NCBI GenBank assembly: GCA_018267575.1
Contig: JAFDYF010000037.1
Span: 1 to 57,238 of the forward strand
Reading direction: 5' to 3'
Length of the DNA stretch: 57,238 nt
Origin: Bacteroidota bacterium
GTDB lineage: Bacteria > Bacteroidota > Bacteroidia > Chitinophagales > Chitinophagaceae
Within the stretch, counting starts at the first letter, position 1. Each line of letters opens with the position of its first letter. A model generated the notes under the pieces. That model had not been told where the DNA came from, searched no databases, and was given only the letters and a program-made list of their open reading frames with translations. A program made the position numbers and the translations under genes. This document shows positions 17,170-26,510 of the stretch, piece after piece.

Positions 17170-17424
17170 ATGTTAGTAAAAATGAAAACCCCGGTCTTTA
17201 TCGACCACTTTACTTTTGAAGTAGATGACCCTCAGAAATGCCTGCTCAAGGCGGTGCTAAAAGATGATACCGGAATCGTTCGTAGCGCTCTCGAAACCGA
17301 AGCAGAAAACAATCAATTGGTTTTTAGATGGGGAGGCCTCAACGATCTGCCCTATGGAGTTTATACACTCGTCGTTTCCAGAGGTTGTGATGAAACAAAA
17401 ATGAGATTGGTGAAACGGGTTTGA
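17170..17424 (+). CDS. Small hypothetical protein inside the pheT-zapA group
   Basis: The 84-residue protein alternates hydrophobic and polar residues (IDHFTFEVDDPQKCLLKAVLKDD, NQLVFRWGGLNDLPYGVYTLVV), which suggests a small beta-sandwich like those found in secreted Bacteroidota proteins, but it has no signal peptide. It lies on the opposite strand to its neighbours, is divergent from zapA, and its stop codon abuts the stop of the coiled-coil gene. I recognise no family. The coding look is reasonable but not decisive; Met5 could be the true start. Confidence 0.5.
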   Translation: MLVKMKTPVFIDHFTFEVDDPQKCLLKAVLKDDTGIVRSALETEAENNQLVFRWGGLNDLPYGVYTLVVSRGCDETKMRLVKRV

Positions 17425-17712
17425 CTAGTCCTTTAGCAACGTAATGCACTTGTCGATCTCTTTCACATACTGATTTAGCCGTTTTTCAAAATTCTTTTTG
17501 TCTTCCTGGCTCATCTCTTCTTTTGAGGTTTTCAAGATTTCTACCTGTTGTTGCAAGCGGTCCAATTGTAAGAGTCTTTCTTTGCTTTTGTTTTTTTCCT
17601 CCTGTATTTCGGCTTTCAATCTGCTGTTTTCTTTTTGCAACGATTGATATTGCTGCAGCAATTGCTGAAGTTTGTCCTGAACACGTTTAATATGGTCTTC
17701 TGTTTGCTGCAT
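17425..17712 (-). CDS. Small coiled-coil protein (ZapB-like position)
   Basis: The 95-residue protein is almost entirely a heptad-repeat coiled coil, rich in Gln, Lys and Glu (LQQLLQQYQSLQKENSRLKAEI). Lying between pheT and zapA, it resembles the ZapB-like coiled-coil proteins known from this locus in other Bacteroidota, which would act with ZapA at the division ring. Low-complexity coiled coils match many proteins, so the functional link rests on the neighbourhood. Confidence 0.65.
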   Translation of the reverse strand: MQQTEDHIKRVQDKLQQLLQQYQSLQKENSRLKAEIQEEKNKSKERLLQLDRLQQQVEILKTSKEEMSQEDKKNFEKRLNQYVKEIDKCITLLKD

Positions 17713-17751
17713 AAGCCAGGGTTGGCGTCAAAAGGCAATCAATTTAATGCA

Positions 17752-20178
17752 TTATTTCCTTATCTCCGCATTCAAATCTTTTTCTAGCGACCTGATCAGT
17801 TTGCCAACCATTTCATCCACCTCTTTATCGGTGAGGGTTTTTTCCTCATCCAAAAACCGCAGGCTGATGGCAAGTGATTTTTTATCCAGCCCCAATTTCT
17901 CACTTTCAAAAATATCAAAAAGCTGCACTTGTTGCAGCTTGCCAAGCTTTGTTCTTTCAATCAGTTTTTCAACCTCTTCATATTTCAGGGATTTGTCAAC
18001 AATCATGGCCAGGTCCCGATGAACTGGAAGCTGTTTGGGCAGTTCCTGGAATTCGATATTATTCTGGCCCGATGAATGTAATAAAGAAGTCCATTTGAAA
18101 TCGGCAAATAGGACTGTTTGTTTGATATCGAACAACCTCAAAACCGATGGGCTCACAATACCTGTTTCCAATAGTTCCGTGCCATTGATTTTGCCGGTCA
18201 ATCCAGTTTCCCATTTCTTGCTTTGTAAGGGGGAAAAAGAAAAACTTCCGGCATTTGTCAGTGCTGCAATCTTTTCGCAGATACCTTTGATGAAATAGAA
18301 ATCAGCCTTGATTGGTTTTCCTTTCCATGATTCCAATGCCATGTCACCGGTAATATATAAGCAGAGATGGTTGGTTTCGGTATAATGGCCTGCCGATTCC
18401 TTGCTATACGTTTTGCCAAACTCAAAAAACTTCAGGTTCTGTTCCTTTCGGTTCAAATTATGCGCAATGGATTCCAGCCCCGTCTCCAGCATGGAATGCC
18501 GCATGATGTTTAGCTCTGCACTCAGGTTATTGATCATCTTCACTGATTTCTCGAGCTCGTCCTCATTGAAATAAGCACTATTTGTTATCGAGTTGGTGAA
18601 TATTTCATAAAACCCGTTGGCCACCAAATAATCGGCTACTTTTTCTTTGAGAAGCGATGTGGATCGGTCCGTCTCCACCGAAGGAGATATGCTGATGGTA
18701 GTTGGGATGGCAATATTATCATAGCCATCCATGCGCATGATTTCTTCCACTACGTCGGCTGGCAATGTGATATCGGGTTTGTGAAAAGGAACTTTCACTT
18801 GGATATCATCCAATCCTTCCTTGATGATTTCGAAACCAAGATTGGAGAGAATGTTTTTTACACTATCAGCATGGTAGTTTTTCCCGCTCAGTTTTTTTAG
18901 ATAGTGGAAACGTAGCGAAATTTCTGTTTTTGCTTTAGGTTGGGGATAAATGTCAACGATGTCTGAGGCAAACTCGCCGCCTGCCAAATCCCGGATTAAG
19001 GCAGCGGCTCTTTTTAAGGCAGCCACTGTACCAGAAATGTCCATCCCTTTTTCGAAATGGGTGGCGGCGTCCGTTCTCAGTCCGTGACGGAAGGAAGTTT
19101 TACGGATATCGATTGGGTTGAACCAAGCACTTTCCAGAAAAATATTTTTAGTAGTGGCTTTTACTCCGCTTTTCAATCCACCAAATACACCGGCGATGCA
19201 CATCCCCTCTTCCTCATTGCAGATCATCAGGTCATCGGCACTGAGTTTTCTTTCTTTCTCATCTAACGTGATAAAAGGGGTTGCTTCAGGCAGGTTTTTT
19301 ACTATGATGTGATTGCCTTTTATCTCGTCCGCGTCAAAAGCATGAAGGGGCTGCCCGGTCTCGTGCAACACAAAATTGGTAATGTCCACAATATTATTGA
19401 TTGGGCGGATGCCAATGGCTTTCAGTTTTTCCTGCATCCAATCAGGTGATGGCGCAATATGGATACCCGCAATACTGATCCCTGAATAGCGCTGGCAGGC
19501 GTTTTTATTTTCGATGCTAACGCTAATGGGTATGTTATTATTGACTGCTTTGATATTGCCGGTGCTTGGGGTTTTAACACGAAGTTCCTTGTTATCATGA
19601 TGGGAGAGATAGGCGCATACATCCCTGGCAACACCCAGATGGCTCATGGCATCCATATGATTGGGAGTGAGTCCTATTTCATATAGATGGTCAATGTAAG
19701 GCTTGAAAAAATCAGCAACCAGTGAGCCTGTTTTTAAAGAATCTGGTAACACAATAATACCAGCATGACTATCGCCAATACCAATCTCATCCTCGGCACA
19801 GATCATCCCAAAACTTTCGGACCCACGGATTTTAGCAACTTTCATGGTAATAGGGTCTCCCTTCATCGGATAGATGATGGTGCCTGTTTTGGCTACTACC
19901 ACTTTTTGTCCTGCTGCCACATTTGCCGCACCGCATACGATTTGCAAAGGGGGTTCTTCCCCTATATCCACCTTGGTCAATTTAAGTTTGTCGGCATTGG
20001 GGTGGGGCACACATTCCAATACTTCGCCAACTACCAATCCCGAAAGCCCCCCTTTAATGGATTCGTATTTTTCGAGGCTTTCTACCTCAAGCCCTATGGA
20101 GGTCAATATTTTTGAAAGCCTTTCTGGCTCAATTTTTACTGGAAGATATTCGTGAAGCCAATTATAGCTAATGGTCAT
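17752..20178 (-). CDS. pheT: Phenylalanyl-tRNA synthetase beta subunit
   Basis: The 808-residue protein starts MTISYNWLHEYLPVKI, has the tRNA-binding OB domain (VGEVLECVPHPNADKLKL), the B3/B4 editing region, the B5 domain, the catalytic-like core and the C-terminal anticodon-binding domain (LPVHRDLAMIVDKSLKYEEVE). This is the complete bacterial PheT, which with PheS charges tRNA-Phe. pheS is not in the window. It begins the minus-strand group pheT, coiled coil, zapA, rny. Confidence 0.97.
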   Translation of the reverse strand: MTISYNWLHEYLPVKIEPERLSKILTSIGLEVESLEKYESIKGGLSGLVVGEVLECVPHPNADKLKLTKVDIGEEPPLQIVCGAANVAAGQKVVVAKTGTIIYPMKGDPITMKVAKIRGSESFGMICAEDEIGIGDSHAGIIVLPDSLKTGSLVADFFKPYIDHLYEIGLTPNHMDAMSHLGVARDVCAYLSHHDNKELRVKTPSTGNIKAVNNNIPISVSIENKNACQRYSGISIAGIHIAPSPDWMQEKLKAIGIRPINNIVDITNFVLHETGQPLHAFDADEIKGNHIIVKNLPEATPFITLDEKERKLSADDLMICNEEEGMCIAGVFGGLKSGVKATTKNIFLESAWFNPIDIRKTSFRHGLRTDAATHFEKGMDISGTVAALKRAAALIRDLAGGEFASDIVDIYPQPKAKTEISLRFHYLKKLSGKNYHADSVKNILSNLGFEIIKEGLDDIQVKVPFHKPDITLPADVVEEIMRMDGYDNIAIPTTISISPSVETDRSTSLLKEKVADYLVANGFYEIFTNSITNSAYFNEDELEKSVKMINNLSAELNIMRHSMLETGLESIAHNLNRKEQNLKFFEFGKTYSKESAGHYTETNHLCLYITGDMALESWKGKPIKADFYFIKGICEKIAALTNAGSFSFSPLQSKKWETGLTGKINGTELLETGIVSPSVLRLFDIKQTVLFADFKWTSLLHSSGQNNIEFQELPKQLPVHRDLAMIVDKSLKYEEVEKLIERTKLGKLQQVQLFDIFESEKLGLDKKSLAISLRFLDEEKTLTDKEVDEMVGKLIRSLEKDLNAEIRK

Positions 20179-20204
20179 CGGTTAAAAAAGCTTTGATAAA
20201 GCGG

Positions 20205-20212
20205 CAAAGATA
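20205..20212 (-). promoter_or_regulatory. Probable -7 element of pheT
   Basis: The minus strand reads TATCTTTG, an exact match to TAnnTTTG, 27 bp before the pheT ATG. Confidence 0.5.
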
Positions 20213-20554
20213 GTTTTTTAAGGTAACCAAAAAATGAGGGCAAGAATGGGTGGGCATTATAGGAAGGGGATTACCGATCTATGGTTATGAGCAGTACTTT
20301 CGGTTCAAGCTTTATATCTAAAGTCTACGGAAAGATATTTCCCCAAAAAATTCTTTTAATGAGATTCCTTAGTCTTTAAATTTTATGAAAGAATTTGTAA
20401 ATCAACTTTTAACTTTTTTCAATTTACCAATCCAATATTCAGGCTTTGAACAATGGATTGGATATGATGGACAGTTTAACCTATCAATATCAAATTTTAG
20501 GATGATTCATGCGTTATGGAATATTAAACTAATTTTAATTGTTAAAACTACTGT
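20213..20554. other. Intergenic region between pheT and the DUF6600 gene
   Basis: This AT-rich divergent region has no convincing coding frame. The one visible structure is an inverted repeat, CCAATCCA at 20427-20434 and TGGATTGG at 20454-20461, with a 19-base loop. It could be an operator or a hairpin in the leader of the next gene. Confidence 0.4.
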
Positions 20555-22084
20555 ATGAAAAAAGCAATATACTTACTGATGGTGCTCGCTTCTATGCTGA
20601 GTGCTTGCGGTCCAACTTATGTGACTGTTCGTGATAACCCTCCCCCTCGTCCGCTTCCACCTCCTGAACCAGCACCTGTGGATGAAGGGATCACTTATCA
20701 AACTTTTTATGATGATCTTAGTCCTTATGGTCAATGGATCGATTATCCCGGTTACGGTTATGTTTGGATGCCGAATGTGGATCCTTATTTTAAGCCCTAT
20801 GCTACCAACGGGCATTGGGTTTATAGTGAAGATGGCTGGATCTGGGCTTCGGATTATAACTGGGGATGGGCAACCTTTCACTATGGGAGGTGGTTTTATG
20901 AAAATGGATATGGTTGGATGTGGAAACCGGGATATGAATGGGCGCCTGCCTGGGTAAGCTGGCGCAGAAACGATGAATATTATGGATGGGCCCCATTGAG
21001 CCCGGGAGTCAGTGTTGGGGTTTCTATTTCAAATTATAACCCCCCAGCCAACTATTGGTGTTTTGTGCCTCATCAGCATATTACCGAGCGTGCGGTGAAC
21101 AATTATTATGTAAATGAGACCAGGAATGTGACCATCATCAACAATACTACCATCATCAACAATAATGTTACCAATATTACCAACAACAATGTGGTGAACA
21201 ACACGACCATTAACAATCATGTTCATAATAACATTTACGCAGCAGGACCAAACCCCAACGAGGTTTCAAGAGCAACGGGAACTTCCTTAAGACCCATGCC
21301 TATTGCTAATGCTAACAGACCTGGCCAACAATTCAACAATGGTCAGTTGGCTCTTTTCAGACCAAGGGTAAATCAGCCTTCAAACAATAACAACAATGGA
21401 AATGCCCAACCTCAAATGGCCCCTGCCAGGGTACAGCCTTGGAGAAATGTGCCAGCTTCGAACAACCATGGCTTAAATACACCGACTACAAATACGAATA
21501 ATGGTTTTCAGCGGGATAATGGCCAGAGGCCCAATAATGATCCTTTTACAAGACCATATAATAACTCAAACGTACCGGTTAATACGCCTACGAATAATGG
21601 CATACAGGGCAATAACCCCCAATACAACAGACCCAATTATGGCAATCAGCCAAGCAACCCAGTCAATAACAATGCACCGGTAAACAATAATTATAACCAT
21701 CCGGTTTTCAATCGTCCAAACACGAACCAACCGGCCACTGGCAATACACCTGCCAATGTGAACCCAAATGTTAACGGTAATGCACAGCCTAATTATAATA
21801 GGCCGAATAATAATTATCCAGTCAATAGCAACAACCCAGTGGCTCAACCCCCAGTGAACTCGCAACCCAACCGGGCTCCGGTAATGAATAATGGGTTTCA
21901 AAACCAGAATGGACCGGCTTTTAACAGGAATAGGCGATTTCAACCACAACAAAGACCCAACCAGCAGGTTCGACAACCACAGACCAACCAGCCACCAGCA
22001 AGGCAGCCACTAACAAGGCCAGCAGTAATACATAAGGATGTCAAGCCAAAGGATAAACCCAACGATAATAAATCTCAGCAATAA
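20555..22084 (+). CDS. DUF6600 (YXWGXW-type) lipoprotein with a long Asn-rich tail
   Basis: The 509-residue protein has a lipoprotein signal (MLSACG, Cys18). A proline-rich linker leads to an aromatic domain of repeated Trp/Tyr/Gly motifs (YGQWIDYPGYGYVWMP, GWIWASDYNWGWATFHYGRW, GYGWMWKPGYEWAPAW), typical of DUF6600. From about residue 185 to the end it is low complexity, dominated by Asn with Pro, Gln and Thr, and has a basic C-terminus. Such proteins are thought to sit in the envelope; their function is unknown. The tail resembles prion-like or adhesive sequences. A strong terminator follows. Confidence 0.75.
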   Translation: MKKAIYLLMVLASMLSACGPTYVTVRDNPPPRPLPPPEPAPVDEGITYQTFYDDLSPYGQWIDYPGYGYVWMPNVDPYFKPYATNGHWVYSEDGWIWASDYNWGWATFHYGRWFYENGYGWMWKPGYEWAPAWVSWRRNDEYYGWAPLSPGVSVGVSISNYNPPANYWCFVPHQHITERAVNNYYVNETRNVTIINNTTIINNNVTNITNNNVVNNTTINNHVHNNIYAAGPNPNEVSRATGTSLRPMPIANANRPGQQFNNGQLALFRPRVNQPSNNNNNGNAQPQMAPARVQPWRNVPASNNHGLNTPTTNTNNGFQRDNGQRPNNDPFTRPYNNSNVPVNTPTNNGIQGNNPQYNRPNYGNQPSNPVNNNAPVNNNYNHPVFNRPNTNQPATGNTPANVNPNVNGNAQPNYNRPNNNYPVNSNNPVAQPPVNSQPNRAPVMNNGFQNQNGPAFNRNRRFQPQQRPNQQVRQPQTNQPPARQPLTRPAVIHKDVKPKDKPNDNKSQQ

Positions 22085-22111
22085 CCATTTTAAATAGTAT
22101 TCAAAAACGAT

Positions 22112-22147
22112 GCAGCCCGTTTTCATGACGGGCTGTATTTTTTTTTA
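22112..22147 (+). terminator. Intrinsic terminator after the DUF6600 gene
   Basis: CAGCCCGT and ACGGGCTG form a GC-rich stem with a short loop, followed by a run of nine or more T. Confidence 0.85.
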
Positions 22148-22686
22148 GGCCGATTCGATTTGTAAAAGTGAATCAAGAACTTCTGTGTTTACATTAAACC
22201 CACAAAATTTTTTTGGTGAAATCTTTTTGCACAGCAAGTGTGAATTTAGTTTCCAAAAGCACCCAAAACTTTTTTAAATTGTGTAAAGATGGGCATCTGT
22301 TGTGGATTAACCCTATGTTGACGTGGATAACCTTGTGCATTGCTAAAGGAAAAATATACGAAAAGAAAAATTTTTTTGAACCGTCAATAGGGGTTTAATT
22401 CGCCCTCCCGATTCAAATGGATAATATTGACTTCACCTTAAAGTAACAATTTTTTAATATTAAGGGGAAACCAATATCCAAATGACATGAAGGGAATATG
22501 ATTTAGCCTCGGCCATTTCATACCATCCAAATCCCATATCCCCCAAAGCCGCCACAGGCTGGAGATAAAGTAGTCTGTGTTTAGAATGAATTCAAGCCAA
22601 TGTGACGCTAGCGAAAAATAGACAGTGGCCATTTAGACCAGTATTCGCGGTACCATTTTTTTTTATTTTTTTGGACATAAAGCATC
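22148..22686. other. Long intergenic region upstream of dnaB
   Basis: Over 500 bases hold no convincing gene; a small frame on the minus strand lacks coding character. An imperfect direct repeat, TTGTGGATTAACC at 22300 and TTGACGTGGATAACC at 22319, resembles DnaA boxes read in reverse, one mismatch each. Several A/T runs surround it. The region probably holds the dnaB promoter. Confidence 0.35.
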
Positions 22687-24252
22687 ATGGATCTAACTAA
22701 CCTGAACAAAGAACGTAAGCTACGCCGTGCCCCTTCGGTAGACATGAGTACCATGGTATATGGGAAAGTTCCTCCCCAAGCGAAAGACATAGAAGAAGCC
22801 GTACTAGGGGCTATCATGCTCGAAAAAAGCGCTTTCGATACGGTGGTGGAAATTTTAAAACCAGAATGTTTTTATGTGGATGCGCATCAGCGTATTTATA
22901 AATCCATGCTGTCCCTAGCACAAAAAAGTCAGCCCATCGATATACTCACGGTAGTGGAAGAACTGAAAAGCCGCGAAGAATTGGAGGTTGTGGGAGGTCC
23001 CTATTATGTGACCAAGCTAACCAATGTAGTGGTATCGGCTGCCAATATTGAGGCGCATGCCAGGATCATTATGCAAAAATTCATACAGCGTGAATTGATC
23101 CGCATCAGCAGCGAGATTATTGGCGATGCCTATGAGGACAGCACGGATGTGTTTGATCTACTGGATGACGCGGAGAGCAAATTGTTCGAAATCACGAATA
23201 ACCATCTACGTAAGAATTTTGATAGTATTGATACGGTGCTCGTAAAAACCATCCAGCGTATTGAAGATATGCGGAACCGGAACGAGGACATTACCGGTGT
23301 GCCAACCGGGTTCCCTTCACTGGACATGATCACCTATGGATGGCAGCCCACCGACCTGATTATATTGGCAGCTCGTCCCTCTGTTGGTAAAACCGCTTTT
23401 GCATTGAACCTGGCCAGGAGCGCTGCCTTGCACCCAAGCAAGCCTACGGCTGTTGGATTTTTTAGTTTGGAAATGAGCGCCAGCCAATTGGTTCAGCGTA
23501 TCCTTTCTGCTGAAAGCGAGATATGGTTGGAAAAGATTGCACGAGGTAAACTTGAAGAGCATGAAATGAAGCAGCTCTATGCAAAGGGTATCCAAAGATT
23601 GGCACAGGCGCCCATCTTTATCGATGATACAGCGGCATTGAACATTTTTGAGTTTAGGGCAAAATGTCGCCGATTAAAAAACAAGCATAATGTGGGTTTG
23701 ATTATTATCGATTATCTACAGTTGATGAGTGGCGCTGGTGAGAACCGCAATAGCAACCGTGAGCAGGAAATCAGCCGCATTTCAAGGGATCTGAAAGGGC
23801 TCGCAAAAGAACTAAGTGTGCCCATCATTGCCTTGTCGCAGTTGAGTCGTGAAGTAGAAAAACGAAAGGAAGGGAACAAAATGCCACAGCTTAGTGACCT
23901 CCGTGAGTCTGGTGCCATTGAGCAGGATGCCGATATGGTAATGTTCCTGTACCGGCCAGAATATTATGATATTACTTCCAATGAAATGGGGGAAAGCAAC
24001 AAGGGCGAGACCCATGTGCGCATCGCCAAACACCGGAATGGTTCGTTGGAGACGGTTAAACTGCGGGCATTGCTGCATATCCAAAAATTTATTGAAGAAA
24101 CGGATGGCGGTTTTGGTGGCATGGGGCTGCCTCAAGGAAATTGGAAACCCGTGCCGGTAGAAGATGGGGCAGGTCCCAAATTATATATCCAGGCAGGAAG
24201 TAAAATGAACGATCTTCCATCAGCCGATTATGATGACGAGACCCCATTTTGA
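22687..24252 (+). CDS. dnaB: Replicative DNA helicase DnaB
   Basis: The 521-residue protein has the N-terminal helical domain (PPQAKDIEEAVLGAIMLE), the linker, and the RecA-like motor with Walker A ARPSVGKTAFALN, FFSLEMSASQLVQR, Walker B LIIIDYLQLM, and SRISRDLKGLAKELSVPIIALSQLSR. This is a normal-length DnaB, the hexameric helicase that unwinds DNA at the replication fork. It is followed closely by a strong terminator and so is probably transcribed alone. Confidence 0.97.
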   Translation: MDLTNLNKERKLRRAPSVDMSTMVYGKVPPQAKDIEEAVLGAIMLEKSAFDTVVEILKPECFYVDAHQRIYKSMLSLAQKSQPIDILTVVEELKSREELEVVGGPYYVTKLTNVVVSAANIEAHARIIMQKFIQRELIRISSEIIGDAYEDSTDVFDLLDDAESKLFEITNNHLRKNFDSIDTVLVKTIQRIEDMRNRNEDITGVPTGFPSLDMITYGWQPTDLIILAARPSVGKTAFALNLARSAALHPSKPTAVGFFSLEMSASQLVQRILSAESEIWLEKIARGKLEEHEMKQLYAKGIQRLAQAPIFIDDTAALNIFEFRAKCRRLKNKHNVGLIIIDYLQLMSGAGENRNSNREQEISRISRDLKGLAKELSVPIIALSQLSREVEKRKEGNKMPQLSDLRESGAIEQDADMVMFLYRPEYYDITSNEMGESNKGETHVRIAKHRNGSLETVKLRALLHIQKFIEETDGGFGGMGLPQGNWKPVPVEDGAGPKLYIQAGSKMNDLPSADYDDETPF

Positions 24253-24264
24253 TAAATAGATAAT

Positions 24265-24300
24265 AAAAATGAAGAATGAATATCGTTCTTCATTTTTGTT
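24265..24300 (+). terminator. Intrinsic terminator after dnaB
   Basis: AAAAATGAAGAA and TTCTTCATTTTT pair perfectly around a nine-base loop and a T run follows. The ATG inside this stem at 24269 is therefore unlikely to start the next gene. Confidence 0.85.
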
Positions 24301-24361
24301 TAGGGGCTTCAATACAGAGCTGGTTAATGTTCTTCCCAGAACAAGTAAGGAAACAAATTGT

Positions 24362-24883
24362 ATGCAACACCTGAATTTTGAATTTAAGGCAACAACGGTT
24401 GTATTGGAAGCCGCTGAAAAAAAACTTTTAAGCTTAGGTCCATTTTTTGTGGGGGTGGACCATCAGATAGATACCTATTTCAATGTGGCTAAAGGAAGAT
24501 TGAAGTTGCGTGAAGGCAATATCGAAAATGCCCTTATCTACTATGAAAGGGCTGATAGCATAGAGGCGAAACAATCCGATATTGTTTTATATGAGCATCA
24601 GCCCGATTCAGCTTTAAAAGAAATCTTATTACGGGTTCATGGCGTTAAAGCCATTGTGGATAAAATTCGTAAAATCTATTTTATTGATAATGTGAAATTC
24701 CATTTTGACACGGTGAAAGGTCTTGGCACATTTATAGAAGTGGAAGCAATCGACAAAACGGGTGACATCGGAATAGAGAAATTAAAGGAACAATGTAGTT
24801 ATTTTGCTTCTTTTTTGGGTATCCGGGAATCAGATTATATAGCGGTTTCTTATAGTGATTTGATTTTGGCGGATGTGAAATAG
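24362..24883 (+). CDS. CYTH domain protein (class IV adenylate cyclase / triphosphatase-like)
   Basis: From the ATG at 24362 the protein has 173 residues, starting MQHLNFEFKA, which corresponds to the ExExK strand of the CYTH fold with its first Glu replaced. Other charged strands of the tunnel are visible (RLKLREGN, HFDTVKGLGTFIEVEAID). CYTH enzymes hydrolyse triphosphate compounds or make cAMP. A longer frame from 24269 exists, but it starts inside the dnaB terminator stem, so I reject that start. The exact substrate is unknown. Confidence 0.75.
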   Translation: MQHLNFEFKATTVVLEAAEKKLLSLGPFFVGVDHQIDTYFNVAKGRLKLREGNIENALIYYERADSIEAKQSDIVLYEHQPDSALKEILLRVHGVKAIVDKIRKIYFIDNVKFHFDTVKGLGTFIEVEAIDKTGDIGIEKLKEQCSYFASFLGIRESDYIAVSYSDLILADVK

Positions 24884-24934
24884 ATTCCTTATAACTAATT
24901 TTGAAAATCAACACTCATCAATTACCACAGCAAT

Positions 24935-25642
24935 ATGCCGCTCCCGCTTTTTTTTATTGAAGAAACTCTGCCCGATGCAGGTTTTCTTACTTTAAATGAA
25001 GAAACCTCAAGGCATATCGTACAGTCATTGCGGATGAAAATAGGGGAGCCACTCATGGTGACCAACGGGAAAGGCTATCTGACTAACGCTGAGATCAGCG
25101 ATGACCATAAAAAGCGGTGCATGGTGAAAGTAATCCAATCCACTTTTGTTGAGAAAAGCCCTGTACGGCTTTCCATCGCAATTTCCCTATTGAAGAACCC
25201 AAACCGTTTTGAATTGTTTTTGGAGAAAGCAACAGAACTTGGCATTACGGAAATTATACCCATGATCAGCGCAAGAACCGAGAAGCTGCATTTTCGGATG
25301 GACCGCATGAAAAATATTCTCATTAGCGCTATGCTCCAATCATATCAAGCTTGGCTGCCATCTATCACGGAACCGGTGCAGGTGGGCAAGATAATTGCTG
25401 AAGCCAATCATTCGCAAAAATTTATTGCACATTGTATGGATGATGCAAAAGTGGCCCTGAAAGAAGCGGTGAACCCCTCCATGCCTTCTCAGATCATCTT
25501 GATTGGCCCAGAAGGTGATTTTACAAAAGAAGAGCTTAATAATGCATTCCAAAACCATTTTGTACCTGTTGCCTTAGGACAAACCAGATTGAGGACAGAA
25601 ACAGCCGGAATCGCTGCCGCCGTGATCATGTCTGTGCGTTGA
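24935..25642 (+). CDS. rsmE: 16S rRNA (uracil1498-N3)-methyltransferase
   Basis: The 235-residue protein has an N-terminal PUA-like domain (HIVQSLRMKIGEPLMVTNGKG), then the SPOUT knot: KATELGITEIIPMISARTEK, LIGPEGDFTKEE and ALGQTRLRTETAGIAA, the RsmE signatures. It methylates U1498 of 16S rRNA using S-adenosylmethionine. It follows the CYTH gene after about 50 bp and may be co-transcribed with it. Confidence 0.95.
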   Translation: MPLPLFFIEETLPDAGFLTLNEETSRHIVQSLRMKIGEPLMVTNGKGYLTNAEISDDHKKRCMVKVIQSTFVEKSPVRLSIAISLLKNPNRFELFLEKATELGITEIIPMISARTEKLHFRMDRMKNILISAMLQSYQAWLPSITEPVQVGKIIAEANHSQKFIAHCMDDAKVALKEAVNPSMPSQIILIGPEGDFTKEELNNAFQNHFVPVALGQTRLRTETAGIAAAVIMSVR

Positions 25643-25849
25643 TTATTGCTATTGGTAATATTTCTCAAAAAAAATAAAATTCCATTTTCAGGAACTTTTT
25701 AAAATAGAAGCTCATTCTTTTTAAAATTGAAAACTTGGCACAATTTTTCTATGTATTGGCAGTTATAAGTTTGACCCCTTAGATAAACTGTTTACTTTGA
25801 TTCAATTTTACCTAGTAACGCTTTCTGTACTTTTTGAAATTTAATATCT

Positions 25850-26410
25850 ATGAAACCCTTCATCGTAATTTTATTCATGTTGACCATGTGCCATGCCAAC
25901 GCACAATTCTCTGGCTCTTCTGGCATGATCAAAGCAACTGCTGGATACACACACGACTTTCCCGGACTTAATGGCTACACCGTGGGTGCCGAATATTCAT
26001 TTCCACTTACTGAAATTTTGCAAGGCAGTATGGGGCTCAAACATGCCGATATGCAAGGCTTCCCCCGATCCAGTCAAGCATTTGAGTTCACCAAAGCCAC
26101 TACTTTGGATTTTAATATGTATTGGGCACCGCTGCGTACGGAAAATCAATTGTTCCGTGTTGGTCTAGGCTATTCTTTTTCTTTTTATAATATTCAAAGA
26201 GCCTACCCATTGGTGGTTGACTATGCCACTGGAAAATCCACTACCTGGCCCACTTACCTAGAAAAAGGTCGGGCTAACGGGATCAATGTGGTCGCAGAAT
26301 ATGAATATAAATTACCTTCGTCCCACTTTTCTGTAGGCGTTCGTGGCGCATTGTATAAAGCATACACCGAAACCAAATTTATAGGTGCTGTAGTTGGCTA
26401 CGAGCTATAA
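25850..26410 (+). CDS. Exported protein, probable small outer-membrane beta-barrel
   Basis: The 186-residue protein has a Sec signal (MKPFIVILFMLTMCHANAQ) and then alternating hydrophobic/polar strands with many Gly and aromatic residues (GYTVGAEYSFPLTEIL, FRVGLGYSFSFYNIQRAY, HFSVGVRGALYKAYTETKF) and a C-terminal strand ending GYEL. That pattern fits a small eight-strand outer-membrane barrel. No specific family is recognised. It lies alone between rsmE and the convergent pyrD gene. Confidence 0.6.
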   Translation: MKPFIVILFMLTMCHANAQFSGSSGMIKATAGYTHDFPGLNGYTVGAEYSFPLTEILQGSMGLKHADMQGFPRSSQAFEFTKATTLDFNMYWAPLRTENQLFRVGLGYSFSFYNIQRAYPLVVDYATGKSTTWPTYLEKGRANGINVVAEYEYKLPSSHFSVGVRGALYKAYTETKFIGAVVGYEL

Positions 26411-26510
26411 AAGCACTGGCTATTCTACAATAAAAATGTTGCTTGGTGAAGACAGCGAGATGTTTTTTATTGGAAGAATGAAATGCTAAACAACTATACA
26501 ATCTAAATAA

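Noticed and set aside
21566..21976. 136-codon minus-strand frame in the DUF6600 gene
   Set aside because: It is the complement of the Asn-rich repeats and reads as Ile/Val/Arg low complexity.
22438..22632. 64-codon minus-strand frame upstream of dnaB
   Set aside because: No domain, no signal peptide, no linked gene; likely chance.
24269..24361. Longer CYTH protein starting at 24269
   Set aside because: This start is inside the stem of the dnaB terminator and adds no domain; the CYTH fold begins at 24362.
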